DNA of 64,000 bases from Limnobacter thiooxidans. Lineage in GTDB: Bacteria > Pseudomonadota > Gammaproteobacteria > Burkholderiales > Burkholderiaceae_B. Each line of letters starts with the position of its first letter. Positions within the stretch are counted from its first letter, which is position 1. The notes under the pieces are model-generated. The model was given only the letters and a program-made list of their open reading frames with translations, ran no database searches and was not told the DNA's origin. The position numbers were made by a program, and so were the translations under genes. Shown one piece after another: positions 1 to 9,296 of the stretch. The stretch is taken from positions 1,116,001-1,180,000 of the forward strand of contig NZ_AP028947.1 in the NCBI RefSeq assembly GCF_036323495.1, written 5' to 3'.

Positions 1-71
1 CTTGCACTTAGAGCAAACCCCCCAAATTTGACGCGTTACACAGGCAAATTCTTTTGCCCGGTGCTGTTTGC

Positions 72-94
72 AATAGTTTATAAAATAAACTATT
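72..94. promoter_or_regulatory. AT-rich perfect palindrome upstream of ectA
   Basis: Two 10-bp arms (aatagtttat / ataaactatt, 72-81 and 85-94) flank a 3-bp spacer, 131 bp before the ectA start. The dyad could be an operator for an osmotic regulator of the ect operon. It could also be a weak terminator of a gene left of the window, since T-rich sequence follows. The remainder of 1-224 is AT-rich leader with no gene seen. Confidence 0.4.
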
Positions 95-224
95 ATTGTT
101 TTGTTCTTTCATAAAAACTCGTCAAGTGATTGAAAAGGTTTTCATGAGCTTTTACGAAAGGATGGGAAATCATTAATTGTTTAATAACAAGTGATCCTGC
201 CAATAACGGGGTCGCCTCATCCAG

Positions 225-725
225 ATGTCAAGAAACGATGTTGTCTTGCGCCACCCGGTGCTCGAAGACGGTACTGCTGTGTTTGGTCTTGTTGACGCCT
301 GCAAACCGCTCGATCTGAATTCTCGCTATTTGTACCTCTTGCAGTGCAGTCATTTTGCGCCCACCTGTGTGGTCGCAAGTTTGCAGGGCGAAGTTGTGGC
401 TTGGGTATCCGGGTACATTCTTCCGCACCACCCCGATACATTTTTCATATGGCAAGTGGCTGTTGGTGAAAAAGTACGAGGTCAGGCCTTGGGCAAACGC
501 CTGATTAACTGGTTGCTTGCGCAACAGCGGGGCATTCACAAAATACACACTTCCATCACGCCCAACAATGTGGCGTCTTGGGCTCTTTTCAGGTCATTGG
601 CTCGTGATTGGGGCAGTGATTTGTCATCTCGGGACTGGTTTGAACATCAGTCCCACTTCAGCGGTCGTCACAGCACCGAAGTGCTCGTGGAAATCGCCTT
701 GCCAACACAAGGGGTAAAACAATGA
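225..725 (+). CDS. ectA: L-2,4-diaminobutyrate N-acetyltransferase (EctA)
   Basis: EctA transfers an acetyl group from acetyl-CoA to L-2,4-diaminobutyrate, the second step of cytoplasmic ectoine synthesis. The 166-residue product is the usual family length and is a single GNAT domain. The acetyl-CoA loop is visible as VRGQALGKRL in mid-protein, and the substrate-side segment PDTFFIWQVAV is typical of EctA. It opens an ectABCD operon and its stop overlaps the ectB start by 4 bp. The ribosome binding site before the ATG is weak. No ectR-type regulator gene is present in the 224 bp upstream. Confidence 0.96.
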   Translation: MSRNDVVLRHPVLEDGTAVFGLVDACKPLDLNSRYLYLLQCSHFAPTCVVASLQGEVVAWVSGYILPHHPDTFFIWQVAVGEKVRGQALGKRLINWLLAQQRGIHKIHTSITPNNVASWALFRSLARDWGSDLSSRDWFEHQSHFSGRHSTEVLVEIALPTQGVKQ

Positions 726-2056
726 GTGACCAAAGCAAATCGATCGATTTTCAAACGCTCAGCAAAATTCGCACATTTCAAAAAAACGAGTCGGAAGCGC
801 GCAGCTACTGCCGAAGTTTTCCAACGCTGTTTGTGCGCGCCAAGGGCAGCACTATGACCGACATGAATGGTCAGGACTATCTCGATTTCCTGTCTGGGGC
901 TGGTTCCTTGAACTACGGCCACAATGATCCAGAGATGAAATCGGCATTGCTTGACTACATCGCAGATGATGGCATCGGACACAGTCTGGACATGCACAGT
1001 GCAGCCAAGGCCAAATTCATTGATGCATTCAACCGATACATCCTTAAACCCCGTGGCATGCAGTACCGCATTCAGTTCACCGGCCCAACCGGGACCAATT
1101 CGGTGGAGGCTGCCATCAAGCTGGCGCGAAAAATCACCGGGCGCAAACAGATCATTGCCTTCACCAACGGCTTTCACGGTGTAACTCAGGGTGCATTGGC
1201 ATGTACCGCCAATACCCACCATCGAAGTGCGTCTGCCGCCACCTTGTGTGGTGTGGACCGTTATCCCTACGATGGTTACATGGGCGAAGGGGTGGACACC
1301 ACCGAGTACCTTGAAAAAATGCTGACTGACAAATCCAGCGGACAAGATGCCCCAGCAGCTGTAATTGTAGAAGGTGTACAGGGCGAGGGCGGGTTGAACC
1401 CCGCATCCATGTCGTGGCTTAAAAACCTGGCCCGAATTACGCGCAAGGCTGGCGCGATGCTGATTCTGGATGACATTCAGGCAGGTGTTGGCCGCGCAGG
1501 TTCATTTTTCAGTTTTGAAAAAGCAGGCATCGAGCCCGATTTGATCTGTCTGTCCAAATCGCTTTCAGGCATGGGTTTGCCCATGGCGATCACCCTGATT
1601 CGTCCTGATCTGGATTTCTGGAAACCAGGTGAACACAACGGCACATTCCGAGGCAACAACCACGCCTTCATCACCGGGGCTGCATCACTTGAAAAGTACT
1701 GGTCCAACCCGGCATTCGAGCGGGGTATTGAACAACGTGCCGCAGAAGTGCATAAAAGCCTCAACCGGATTTTGCAGGCCAACGACAATATCGCAGTTCA
1801 GGTCAAGGGGCGGGGCATGATGCAGGGCATTGAAATGCAAAGTGGTGCCTTGGCGGATGCTGTTGTGGCCGAATGCTTCAGGCACAACATGATTATCGAG
1901 ACCTGCGGCAATGAAGGTCAGGTTGTAAAGGTTTTTGCTGCTTTGAATATCGAAATGGAAGACCTCAAAAATGGCTTGGGAGTTCTTGAACAGGCCGTGG
2001 CCACAGTCAGTGCCAACGCCGATAAAGAGATAAACAACAAAAAGGTGAAAGCATGA
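722..2056 (+). CDS. ectB: Diaminobutyrate-2-oxoglutarate aminotransferase (EctB)
   Basis: EctB makes L-2,4-diaminobutyrate from aspartate-4-semialdehyde with glutamate as amino donor, the first committed step to ectoine. The 444-residue product is a class III PLP-dependent aminotransferase. The motif [11 protein letters not shown] holds the aspartate that contacts the pyridine ring, and LSKSLSGMG contains the Schiff-base lysine (about K279). It is coupled to ectA and ectC by 4-bp ATGA overlaps on both sides, so the three are probably translated together. The start follows from that overlap. Confidence 0.97.
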   Translation: MSDQSKSIDFQTLSKIRTFQKNESEARSYCRSFPTLFVRAKGSTMTDMNGQDYLDFLSGAGSLNYGHNDPEMKSALLDYIADDGIGHSLDMHSAAKAKFIDAFNRYILKPRGMQYRIQFTGPTGTNSVEAAIKLARKITGRKQIIAFTNGFHGVTQGALACTANTHHRSASAATLCGVDRYPYDGYMGEGVDTTEYLEKMLTDKSSGQDAPAAVIVEGVQGEGGLNPASMSWLKNLARITRKAGAMLILDDIQAGVGRAGSFFSFEKAGIEPDLICLSKSLSGMGLPMAITLIRPDLDFWKPGEHNGTFRGNNHAFITGAASLEKYWSNPAFERGIEQRAAEVHKSLNRILQANDNIAVQVKGRGMMQGIEMQSGALADAVVAECFRHNMIIETCGNEGQVVKVFAALNIEMEDLKNGLGVLEQAVATVSANADKEINNKKVKA

Positions 2057-2469
2057 TTGTACGAAAGCTCAGTGATGTTGAGGGGACAGACAAGCATATT
2101 CGTTCGCAGGGTTGGGACAGTGTTCGCCTTCTGCTGCGGGATGATGGTATGGGTTTCTCCTTCCACATCACCACCATTCACGCCAATGCTGAATTGCCCA
2201 TGCATTACAAGAATCACCTGGAGAGTGTGTACTGCATTAGCGGCCGGGGTGAAATCAAAAGCAGGTTGGACGGCAAAGTCTATCCGATCGAGCCAGGCAC
2301 CGTGTATGCGCTGGATCTGCATGATCCACATGTGTTGCGTGCGTTTGATGAACCCTTGGTGATGGCCTGTGTTTTCAACCCACCGGTCGCAGGTGCCGAG
2401 GTGCACGATGAAACAGGTGCGTACCCTCTGCCTGTCAACAGTCAAAAATTGAAGGAGGCGACCTCATGA
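2053..2469 (+). CDS. ectC: L-ectoine synthase (EctC)
   Basis: EctC cyclises N-gamma-acetyl-diaminobutyrate to ectoine. The 138-residue protein is a single cupin domain; the segments [17 protein letters not shown] and [14 protein letters not shown] carry the metal- and substrate-side residues of the family. It overlaps ectB and ectD by 4 bp each. Length and sequence agree with EctC along the whole protein. Confidence 0.97.
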   Translation: MIVRKLSDVEGTDKHIRSQGWDSVRLLLRDDGMGFSFHITTIHANAELPMHYKNHLESVYCISGRGEIKSRLDGKVYPIEPGTVYALDLHDPHVLRAFDEPLVMACVFNPPVAGAEVHDETGAYPLPVNSQKLKEATS

Positions 2470-3389
2470 TTTTTTCTGCTGTCAGAGATCCATACCCCAC
2501 TCGCGACAAGTCCGAGGGTGCCTTGATAAGACGGGCTGAGCCAGTGGTTTACGCCAAATGGACTGATGACTCACCCCTGACTGAATCGCAGGTGAGGCAG
2601 TTTGAACGTGAAGGATATCTGGTGTTGACCGACGTATTTTCTGCCCACGAGCTGGATGAATTGAGGGCTGCTTCTGAAAGGGTCAGCAAAACCTGTGCGC
2701 AGGCGCATGCCGGGCAGCTGATCAAGGATGCCCTTCAAAACGAAAATTCTTCCCAATTGCGAACACTGTTTGGCGTGCATGCCATGGACGGTTTGCTGAA
2801 GGAGACGGCGAGCAATCCCCGCATGCTCGAGGTCATCCAGTTTTTGCTGAATGATTCGATTTACATCCACCAGTCGCGCCTGAATTTTAAAAGTCCGCAG
2901 TATGGCAGTGGCTTCGAATGGCACAGTGATTTTGAAACATGGCATGCAGAGGATGGCATGCCCGGCATGCGCGCGATCAGTGCCACGGTGTTGTTGACCG
3001 ATGAAATTTCAGCGCCAGGTTCGCTGAAATTCATCCCCGGGAGTCACCGGACTTTCCTGGCGTGTCCGGGTGAAACACCCCGTAGCAATTATCAGGATGC
3101 ATTCAAGAAACAGGCGGTGGGCAAGCCCCCTGCATTGTTGCTTGATCTACTTCAGCAACATGGTGGCGTGCAGGAAGTGGTAGCACCGGCCGGTTCGGTG
3201 CTGCTGTTTGACTGCAACGTGATGCACGGGGCAGGCAACAACACCAGCGAATACCTGCGAGCCAACCTGTTTTACGTGTACAACGCAATCAGCAATGCTC
3301 TGAATGCACCCTATGCGGCCGACAAGCCTCGCCCCGAGTTTCTGGCGGCTCGCCAGGTGAATCCCCTGACGGCCCACGTGCCGGCCTGA
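2466..3389 (+). CDS. ectD: Ectoine 5-hydroxylase (EctD)
   Basis: EctD is an Fe(II)/2-oxoglutarate dioxygenase that converts ectoine to 5-hydroxyectoine. The 307-residue product has the iron triad HxD...H: H153 and D155 in [10 protein letters not shown] and H254 in [11 protein letters not shown]. The downstream Arg in SEYLRANLF probably binds 2-oxoglutarate. It is translationally coupled to ectC by ATGA, so hydroxyectoine production is built into the operon. The transporter gene begins 2 bp after the stop codon. Confidence 0.96.
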   Translation: MIFSAVRDPYPTRDKSEGALIRRAEPVVYAKWTDDSPLTESQVRQFEREGYLVLTDVFSAHELDELRAASERVSKTCAQAHAGQLIKDALQNENSSQLRTLFGVHAMDGLLKETASNPRMLEVIQFLLNDSIYIHQSRLNFKSPQYGSGFEWHSDFETWHAEDGMPGMRAISATVLLTDEISAPGSLKFIPGSHRTFLACPGETPRSNYQDAFKKQAVGKPPALLLDLLQQHGGVQEVVAPAGSVLLFDCNVMHGAGNNTSEYLRANLFYVYNAISNALNAPYAADKPRPEFLAARQVNPLTAHVPA

Positions 3390-3390
3390 T

Positions 3391-4788
3391 TTGGCTGCAA
3401 GCTTTTTTGTATGCCTTGCAGTGGTTTTGCTGGTCGGACTAAGTTCCGCCCGGCAAGCCAAAGCCAGTGCGGCTGATTACTTTCTCGCCAGTCGCACTGT
3501 TCCACCCTGGCTGGTGGGTTTGTCGGCTGTGGCCACCAACAATTCGGGCTACATGTTCATCGGCTTGATTGGATATACGCACGCTGTGGGCATTCAATCC
3601 ATTTGGTTGATGGTGGGCTGGATCACTGGTGATCTGATTGCCTCAAGAATTGCCCATGAACGCATGCGAGACGAGGCTGAGCGTGTCCAGGCGAACGGCA
3701 TCATCAGCCTGTTGGCACGCTGGGGTGGAAATCACCACCGCAGTTGGCAAATATTGGCGGCTTTGGTAAGCGTAGTGTTTTTGAGTACCTACGCAGCGGC
3801 TCAAATATCGGCGGGTGGCAAGGCACTGGAAGGCATGCTGGATATACCCATGGCGGTGGGCATGTCGATGGTTGCGCTCGTCGTGATTGCTTACAGCATT
3901 GCAGGTGGCATGCGCGCATCAATCTGGACAGATGCCGCGCAATCACTGCTGATGGTGGTTTCCATGGTGGTGTTACTTTGGGCAACAGTGTCACACCTTG
4001 GCGGAACAGAGGCCGTTCTGCAACAAGCAGCTGCTATTCCCGGTTTTTTGGACGCCAAGCCCAGTGGTCTTGAGTTGACAGGGTGGCCAGGCCCTGTGGC
4101 ATTTGTGGTCGGATGGATGTTTGCTGGCGCAGCCGCCTTGGGGCAGCCTCATATCGTCAGTCGTTTTCTCGCTTTGCAGCACACTCGGCAAATGAACCGG
4201 GTGCGGCTGTGGTACTACAGCTACTATCTCCTCTTTTATTGCTTTGCCACGACAGTGGGCCTGCTCAGCCGCCTTTATTTTGGCGATCACACGGGTTTCG
4301 ATCCTGAAATGGCATTGCCACACATGGCCCGCGAGCTTTTGCCACCTTGGCTGGCAGGGCTGATGCTGGCAGGTATATTTGCAGCCACCATGTCGACTGC
4401 CGATTCGCTGGTACTGTCCTGTTCTTCAGCGCTGACTCAGGACTTACCCAAAACACCCTCAGAGCAACGCTGGTTGCTCAAAGCGGCTACAGCCCTCGTT
4501 ACAGTGTTTGCTCTGCTCATTGGCCTAGTGAGTGAGCAAAGCGTGTTTTCTTTGGTGGTGTGGGCTTGGGGCACACTGGGCGCTGCTTTTGTTCCGGTTT
4601 TGATTTGGAAGGTTTGTGGGGCGCAATTAAGCTCTGTCAGCATGCTCTGTATGTCGGTCACAGGTGTTTCGGTCACTGTGGCCTGGAAGTTTTATGGCTT
4701 CCCCGACACGGTGTATGAGGGTGCTGTGGGAATGTCGGTCGCATTGGCTTTGGGATGTTTTTTATCCAGACCCCAGCTACGGTGGTAA
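3391..4788 (+). CDS. Sodium:solute symporter (SSS/PutP-like), probable compatible-solute uptake
   Basis: The 465-residue product is an inner-membrane protein with about 13 hydrophobic segments and SSS-family signatures: AYSIAGGMRASIWTDAAQ in the middle and the sodium-site segment TMSTADSLVLSCSSALTQD after residue 330. The best start is a TTG one base after the ectD TGA. Family members carry proline, pantothenate and similar solutes. Location at the end of ectABCD suggests uptake or recapture of ectoines or another osmoprotectant, but the substrate is inferred from position only. No strong terminator follows in the 152-bp gap. Confidence 0.85.
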   Translation: MAASFFVCLAVVLLVGLSSARQAKASAADYFLASRTVPPWLVGLSAVATNNSGYMFIGLIGYTHAVGIQSIWLMVGWITGDLIASRIAHERMRDEAERVQANGIISLLARWGGNHHRSWQILAALVSVVFLSTYAAAQISAGGKALEGMLDIPMAVGMSMVALVVIAYSIAGGMRASIWTDAAQSLLMVVSMVVLLWATVSHLGGTEAVLQQAAAIPGFLDAKPSGLELTGWPGPVAFVVGWMFAGAAALGQPHIVSRFLALQHTRQMNRVRLWYYSYYLLFYCFATTVGLLSRLYFGDHTGFDPEMALPHMARELLPPWLAGLMLAGIFAATMSTADSLVLSCSSALTQDLPKTPSEQRWLLKAATALVTVFALLIGLVSEQSVFSLVVWAWGTLGAAFVPVLIWKVCGAQLSSVSMLCMSVTGVSVTVAWKFYGFPDTVYEGAVGMSVALALGCFLSRPQLRW

Positions 4789-4940
4789 TTTGTGCTGTAG
4801 TTACCCCAATTAGGGGGAGGGGGGCATCACCTCAAGTTGTTAAATTATGTGGAATGCTGTGTGAGCAGGCCTAATTGACAGCACTAAAAAACTAAATCAG
4901 CAAAGAAGCTGAACAAATCGAAACTGGGGCAAACAAATTA

Positions 4941-6992
4941 ATGAATTGGCTCGTTGAGGATTTCGCGTTTGCGGCGCAGATCATCTCAGAGGCCCATCTT
5001 TCGGGATTGGTCTTTGGTTTTTTTGCGTCCTTGCTGGCCATGACAGTGGGTGTTGAAGTGCGGATCAAGAACCCACCCTTGATCGCCAACCAGCATTACC
5101 TCATTCGTCGGGGCGCGTTAATCACGCTCTATGTCATTTCCATGTTTTTCGCATCGGCGTTTGTCGGCCTTACCTTGCCATCTGCCAAGGAAGCCATGTT
5201 CAGTATCTCCGGTACGGTGCTGACCTTTATTGCCTGTGTGGCCGTGTTTCTCTGTATCGACTACCTGGTGCAGTCATCGAAGGAAAAGGCTGGCCTGTTC
5301 ATGCTGCTGTACACCTCGCTGGGTATTCTTGTTCAGTTTGCAATTCACATGGCATTCATCTTCATTCCCAACAGCCAGAAAATTCTGGATGTGCGCTGGT
5401 CTGGTCTGGTGGTCATGTATGTTTTCCTGTTCATCTGCATGGCCCTGTTAAGCAGATTTGCGCATGAAACCTCGGTGGGAAAGTACCGACCCCTCCAAAG
5501 CCGCATGATTTATATTTTCGGAATTGTGGGTTTGAACCAGATGATTGCGCTGAGTGTCATTGGTTTTATCCATGTGGGTAACCACAGCGTTCCATTGGCT
5601 TGGTACGGGTTGTGGACCAGCTGGTCTGGCTTTGAAGTGTTTGTCAGTTTTTCCGCGCTGATCATGATCTCCGTGTTGATGTGCTACGTGTATGCCTTTA
5701 TAGAGCGTTCTCTGCACATGCTGCGCGCAGACAACCAGAAGTTGCAGGTCTTGAAACAGGATGCCTTGACCCGGGTGGCCAATGCCTCCGAGGAACTGGA
5801 ATTCAAACGCACCCGAATTGCGCAACTTGAACGCTCCATTGAACTGGTGCAACACGACCACGAAATGTCGGTAGACAGCCTGGTTGCGGCCGTGGCCACG
5901 CTGGAAGATGGTGTGTTTGAGTGGGACTTCGAGCAGGAAACACTGGCCTTCAGCAGCAGTTGGCACCACTTGTTTGGTCTGGATCGGGTCAAGCAAGGTC
6001 CGATGCCTGCGGAAGTTTGGCGTGCTGGCGTGCTGGAAGACGACATCAAGGCGCTGGATACCGCCTTGCAGGATTGCCTGACCTTGCAAACCCCCAGCGA
6101 AGCCGTACAGATTCGATACTCCACCCCCTACGGTTCATTGTTGAAGCTGGAAATACGCCTGGTGGCCGTCAAGAACGCCTACGGGCTGCCTAGTAAAGCG
6201 GTTGGCATCATTCACGACCGCACGGAGGAAATGGACCTGGAGCGCTCAATTCGCGAGGAACTGGACGAAGAGTCGCTGCTTTCCTCCAGAAAGTCCCAGT
6301 TTGTTTCTTACCTGTCCCATGAAATCCGCACACCGATGACTGTGATAGGCTCTGCCAAAGCCCTGCTTGAAAGTACCCTGCAACGTGATCCGGTCAATCT
6401 TGAAAATTCTCTTCACTATGTGGACCAGATCGGGGGTGCCTTGCGTTCCCTTCGGGCTTTGGTGGATGAAACATTGATGTTCATGGGGGCCAATTTCACG
6501 CGTAAGCACTTGAACATCACCTCGCTTGACGTACGGCGTGTATTTGACCAGTTTTCCTCGTTTGAACAACGAAGGCGGCATGGCCAGCACTGGCTTGAGT
6601 TTCATCTGGACCCCACCCTGGATAATCATTCTTTTTACTCCGATGAATATGTGTTCACTCAGGCTTTGAGACAACTGCTGGCCTATGCAGAAAGCAGGGA
6701 ATCAAGCGTAGGCAAACTCAGCATCAAGATGCCCGATAGCCAGACCCTGTTTTTGTGTCTCGAGCTGACCGCCTGGCCAGTCTGGATGATTAAAAGCGGG
6801 CAACTTGAACCGCACCATACAGAGGAAACCGTGGTGCCGTTCAAAGGTGAGTGCTTGCCGTTTACCCTGTTACTCACCAAGCGGGTGATACGCTTGATCA
6901 ACGGACGCATTATGATTAAAAGCCGCGGCAATCAACACTGGTTGTGCGTCGATCTGCCCTCAATGAAGGAGAGCCCATGCCCCGTGTCATGA
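4941..6992 (+). CDS. Membrane PAS histidine kinase with eroded ATPase domain
   Basis: 683 residues. The first ~250 hold about seven hydrophobic helices, followed by a coiled coil (~255-290), a PAS-like fold (~295-420) and a HisKA domain with the phospho-acceptor motif LSHEIRTPM (H460). The C-terminal region aligns in order with HATPase_c, but the N-box asparagine is absent (LRQLLAYAESRES), no DxGxG is found near LELTAWPVWM, and the glycine-rich lid reads LPFTLLLTKRVI. It therefore probably cannot bind ATP normally and may act as a phosphatase or phosphotransfer partner. Its end overlaps the next response regulator by 16 bp. The input signal is unknown. Confidence 0.8.
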   Translation: MNWLVEDFAFAAQIISEAHLSGLVFGFFASLLAMTVGVEVRIKNPPLIANQHYLIRRGALITLYVISMFFASAFVGLTLPSAKEAMFSISGTVLTFIACVAVFLCIDYLVQSSKEKAGLFMLLYTSLGILVQFAIHMAFIFIPNSQKILDVRWSGLVVMYVFLFICMALLSRFAHETSVGKYRPLQSRMIYIFGIVGLNQMIALSVIGFIHVGNHSVPLAWYGLWTSWSGFEVFVSFSALIMISVLMCYVYAFIERSLHMLRADNQKLQVLKQDALTRVANASEELEFKRTRIAQLERSIELVQHDHEMSVDSLVAAVATLEDGVFEWDFEQETLAFSSSWHHLFGLDRVKQGPMPAEVWRAGVLEDDIKALDTALQDCLTLQTPSEAVQIRYSTPYGSLLKLEIRLVAVKNAYGLPSKAVGIIHDRTEEMDLERSIREELDEESLLSSRKSQFVSYLSHEIRTPMTVIGSAKALLESTLQRDPVNLENSLHYVDQIGGALRSLRALVDETLMFMGANFTRKHLNITSLDVRRVFDQFSSFEQRRRHGQHWLEFHLDPTLDNHSFYSDEYVFTQALRQLLAYAESRESSVGKLSIKMPDSQTLFLCLELTAWPVWMIKSGQLEPHHTEETVVPFKGECLPFTLLLTKRVIRLINGRIMIKSRGNQHWLCVDLPSMKESPCPVS

Positions 6993-7429
6993 TCGTTGAA
7001 GATGATATGACCATACTGAGTAATCTCTCTCAGCTTTTGCAATTGAGCGGACTGGATGTGATTGAGGCGCACGATGGCCGAATGGCACTTGATTTGCTCT
7101 CGGCTGCCCTGAGCAACGAGCCGGGCAACTTGCCCCGGATGATTGTCAGTGACCTGATGATGCCCAAAATGGATGGTTTTGAGCTGCTGCATGCGGTGCG
7201 TACCACCCCTGGACTTCATGTATTGCCTTTCGTACTGCTAAGCGCTCGAAGCGAGGCCAGCGATTTGCAACATGCTTTTTTTCTGGGTGCTAGTGATTAC
7301 CTGATCAAGCCTTTCGAGGTAGATCAATTGATTGATGTCATCCGATACCAGATGGCAAGGGTTAGCGACCAGGAAGCAAGCGGCCCCAGCACAGATGTCA
7401 AGGTGAGCACCGACTTCTTTCTCGAATAG
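6977..7429 (+). CDS. Single-domain response regulator (CheY-like receiver)
   Basis: This 150-residue protein is a lone receiver domain without an output domain. The acidic pocket is IVEDD, the phosphorylation site lies in VSDLMMPKMDGF, and the conserved lysine is in YLIKPF. The ATG at 6977 is preferred over an in-frame start at 6944 because AAGGAGAG precedes it and the protein then begins right before strand 1 (MPRVMIVEDD). It overlaps the upstream kinase, its likely partner. The C-terminal ~25 residues are low-complexity. Confidence 0.88.
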   Translation: MPRVMIVEDDMTILSNLSQLLQLSGLDVIEAHDGRMALDLLSAALSNEPGNLPRMIVSDLMMPKMDGFELLHAVRTTPGLHVLPFVLLSARSEASDLQHAFFLGASDYLIKPFEVDQLIDVIRYQMARVSDQEASGPSTDVKVSTDFFLE

Positions 7430-7448
7430 GAACGCCTACTGCAGGCAC

Positions 7449-8213
7449 CTACTGCGGCGTCAGCACGGACACGCTGAGCAGGCGGCCAATTGCACCGTCA
7501 ATGCCGGCGATGAAATAGGGCAGGCTGACCCACAATATCCACAGACCCACGCCGATGGTGATTGAAAAGCCAATCGACATCACGTTCAACTGGGGTGCGG
7601 CACGGGCCAGGATACCCAGCACAATATTGCTGATCAACACGGCTGCAAGTACGGGCAGGGAAATCTGTAGCGCAAGTGTGAACATGATGCCGCCCGCCAT
7701 GGCGATGTTTTGCGCATTCACGACCGAGAGGTTAGCGCTGATCGGAATCAACTCGAAACTTTGAACCACCGCTGCAATAACCAGCAAGTGGCCATCAATC
7801 ACCAGAAAAACCAGGCTGGCCAGCACACCCAGAAAACTGCCCAGCAAAGGGGTTTGGGTGCCGCGTGACGGATCAATGAACTGAGCAAAAGCCAGGCCCA
7901 TTTGCAAGCCCAACAAGTCGCCTGCCATCTCGAATGCCGCGAACACCAGCCGCATTGAAAACCCCATGGACACACCGATCAGAATTTGCTGAATCAATAC
8001 GGGAACGGCTTGTGCCGAACTGAGTGTGGGTGGTGTCGGCAGTATGGGCATCATCAGCATGGCGATCATGGCCGCCAGTGCCACACGCGTGCGGCGTTGC
8101 ACGGTGCGGTTGTCAAACACCGGTGCAGTGGCCAGCATGGCGAGTATGCGAATGAATGGCCACAGGAATGCGGCGATCCACATTTCCAGTTGTTCGCCAT
8201 TGATGGGGACCAT
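7449..8213 (-). CDS. fliR: Flagellar export gate protein FliR
   Basis: FliR is one of the FliPQR subunits that form the helical protein-conducting gate of the flagellar type III secretion apparatus. The 254-residue product is almost wholly hydrophobic, with about six membrane segments, and carries the family segment MGLAFAQFIDPSRGTQTPLLG. It is the last gene of a fourteen-gene minus-strand run starting at fliF. It converges with the response regulator gene ending at 7429. Confidence 0.96.
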   Translation of the reverse strand: MVPINGEQLEMWIAAFLWPFIRILAMLATAPVFDNRTVQRRTRVALAAMIAMLMMPILPTPPTLSSAQAVPVLIQQILIGVSMGFSMRLVFAAFEMAGDLLGLQMGLAFAQFIDPSRGTQTPLLGSFLGVLASLVFLVIDGHLLVIAAVVQSFELIPISANLSVVNAQNIAMAGGIMFTLALQISLPVLAAVLISNIVLGILARAAPQLNVMSIGFSITIGVGLWILWVSLPYFIAGIDGAIGRLLSVSVLTPQ

Positions 8214-8225
8214 GGTTGTGCCGAC

Positions 8226-8495
8226 CTAGCCGATCACGTTCGGAATGTTCATGATCAGCCGCTGGGTGTAGTCCACCAGCGTGGCCAGCATCCAGGGGCC
8301 AAGCAACAACAGGGTGGCGAAAATGGCCAGAATTTTCGGAATGAATGACAGGGTCATTTCATTGATTTGCGTGGCTGCCTGCAAAATGCTGACCAGCAAA
8401 CCCACCACCAGCGCAACCACCAGCAGGGGGCCTGACACCATCAACATCACTTCCAGTGCGTTCTGGCCCAAATTCAATACGGTTTGACTGTTCAT
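8226..8495 (-). CDS. fliQ: Flagellar export gate protein FliQ
   Basis: The 89-residue protein has two transmembrane helices (about 17-40 and 53-75), the size and topology of FliQ, a FliPQR gate subunit. The sequence LLVALVVGLLVSILQAATQI is characteristic of the family. It lies 12 bp upstream of fliR and 15 bp downstream of fliP, consistent with one transcript. Confidence 0.96.
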   Translation of the reverse strand: MNSQTVLNLGQNALEVMLMVSGPLLVVALVVGLLVSILQAATQINEMTLSFIPKILAIFATLLLLGPWMLATLVDYTQRLIMNIPNVIG

Positions 8496-8510
8496 GAATC
8501 AGTATCCGGT

Positions 8511-9296
8511 TCAGGTTTCAAAGCTGGCAACCAGCGAGCCCACAAGGAGCGTCCAGCCATCGACCAGCACAAACAGCATGATTTTGAAGGGCAGGGAAAT
8601 CAGCATGGGCGAGAGCATCATCATGCCCATGGACATCAAGACGCTGGCCACAATCAGGTCGATCACGAGGAACGGCAGGAAAATCATGAAACCGATTTGA
8701 AAGGCGGTTTTCAACTCGCTGGTGACAAAAGCGGGAATCAACACGCGCAGTGGCACGTCTTCGGGGTTTTGTACATTTTCTACCTTGCCAAGCCGCATGA
8801 ACAGCGCCAGATCCGGTTCACGAGTCTGCTTGAGCATGAAGTCCTTCATGGGCGCGCTGGCCCGCTCAGTCATTTCCTGAAATTCAATTTCATTGTTGCT
8901 GAAAGGCAGGTAGGCGTTTTCATACACGCGGTCAAACACCGGCGACATGATGAAGAAGGTCAGGAACATGCTTAGGCCAATGATGACCTGGTTGGGTGGT
9001 GAGTTTTGTGTGCCCAGCGCCATACGCAGCAGTGACATGACAATCACAATACGGGTGAAGCCGGTCATCATCAGCAACAGCGCTGGCAAAAAACTGAGGA
9101 AAGTGAAAAACAGCAGGGTTTGAATGGGCACGCTGTAGTTCGTGGTGCCATTGGCACCAGGGCTTGCGGTGACACCTGGCAGCACTTGTTGTGCCTGTGC
9201 TTCGGGCTGGGCAAGGCAAAGCAGGAAGACAAACAGTCCGAAGGCCAGCCCAAGCCACTTGAGTGGGCGGGTGGGTGAAACAACTTGATGAATCAT
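8511..9296 (-). CDS. fliP: Flagellar export gate protein FliP
   Basis: FliP is the core subunit of the export gate. Starting at the ATG at 9296 the protein has 261 residues: a cleavable signal peptide ending near AQPEAQA (~33), then the conserved segment TGFTRIVIVMSLLRMALGTQ and further membrane helices. The longer open frame to 9440 was rejected because its extra N-terminus is polar, glutamine/histidine-rich and antisense-like. The chosen ATG overlaps the fliO stop by 4 bp. Confidence 0.95.
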   Translation of the reverse strand: MIHQVVSPTRPLKWLGLAFGLFVFLLCLAQPEAQAQQVLPGVTASPGANGTTNYSVPIQTLLFFTFLSFLPALLLMMTGFTRIVIVMSLLRMALGTQNSPPNQVIIGLSMFLTFFIMSPVFDRVYENAYLPFSNNEIEFQEMTERASAPMKDFMLKQTREPDLALFMRLGKVENVQNPEDVPLRVLIPAFVTSELKTAFQIGFMIFLPFLVIDLIVASVLMSMGMMMLSPMLISLPFKIMLFVLVDGWTLLVGSLVASFET

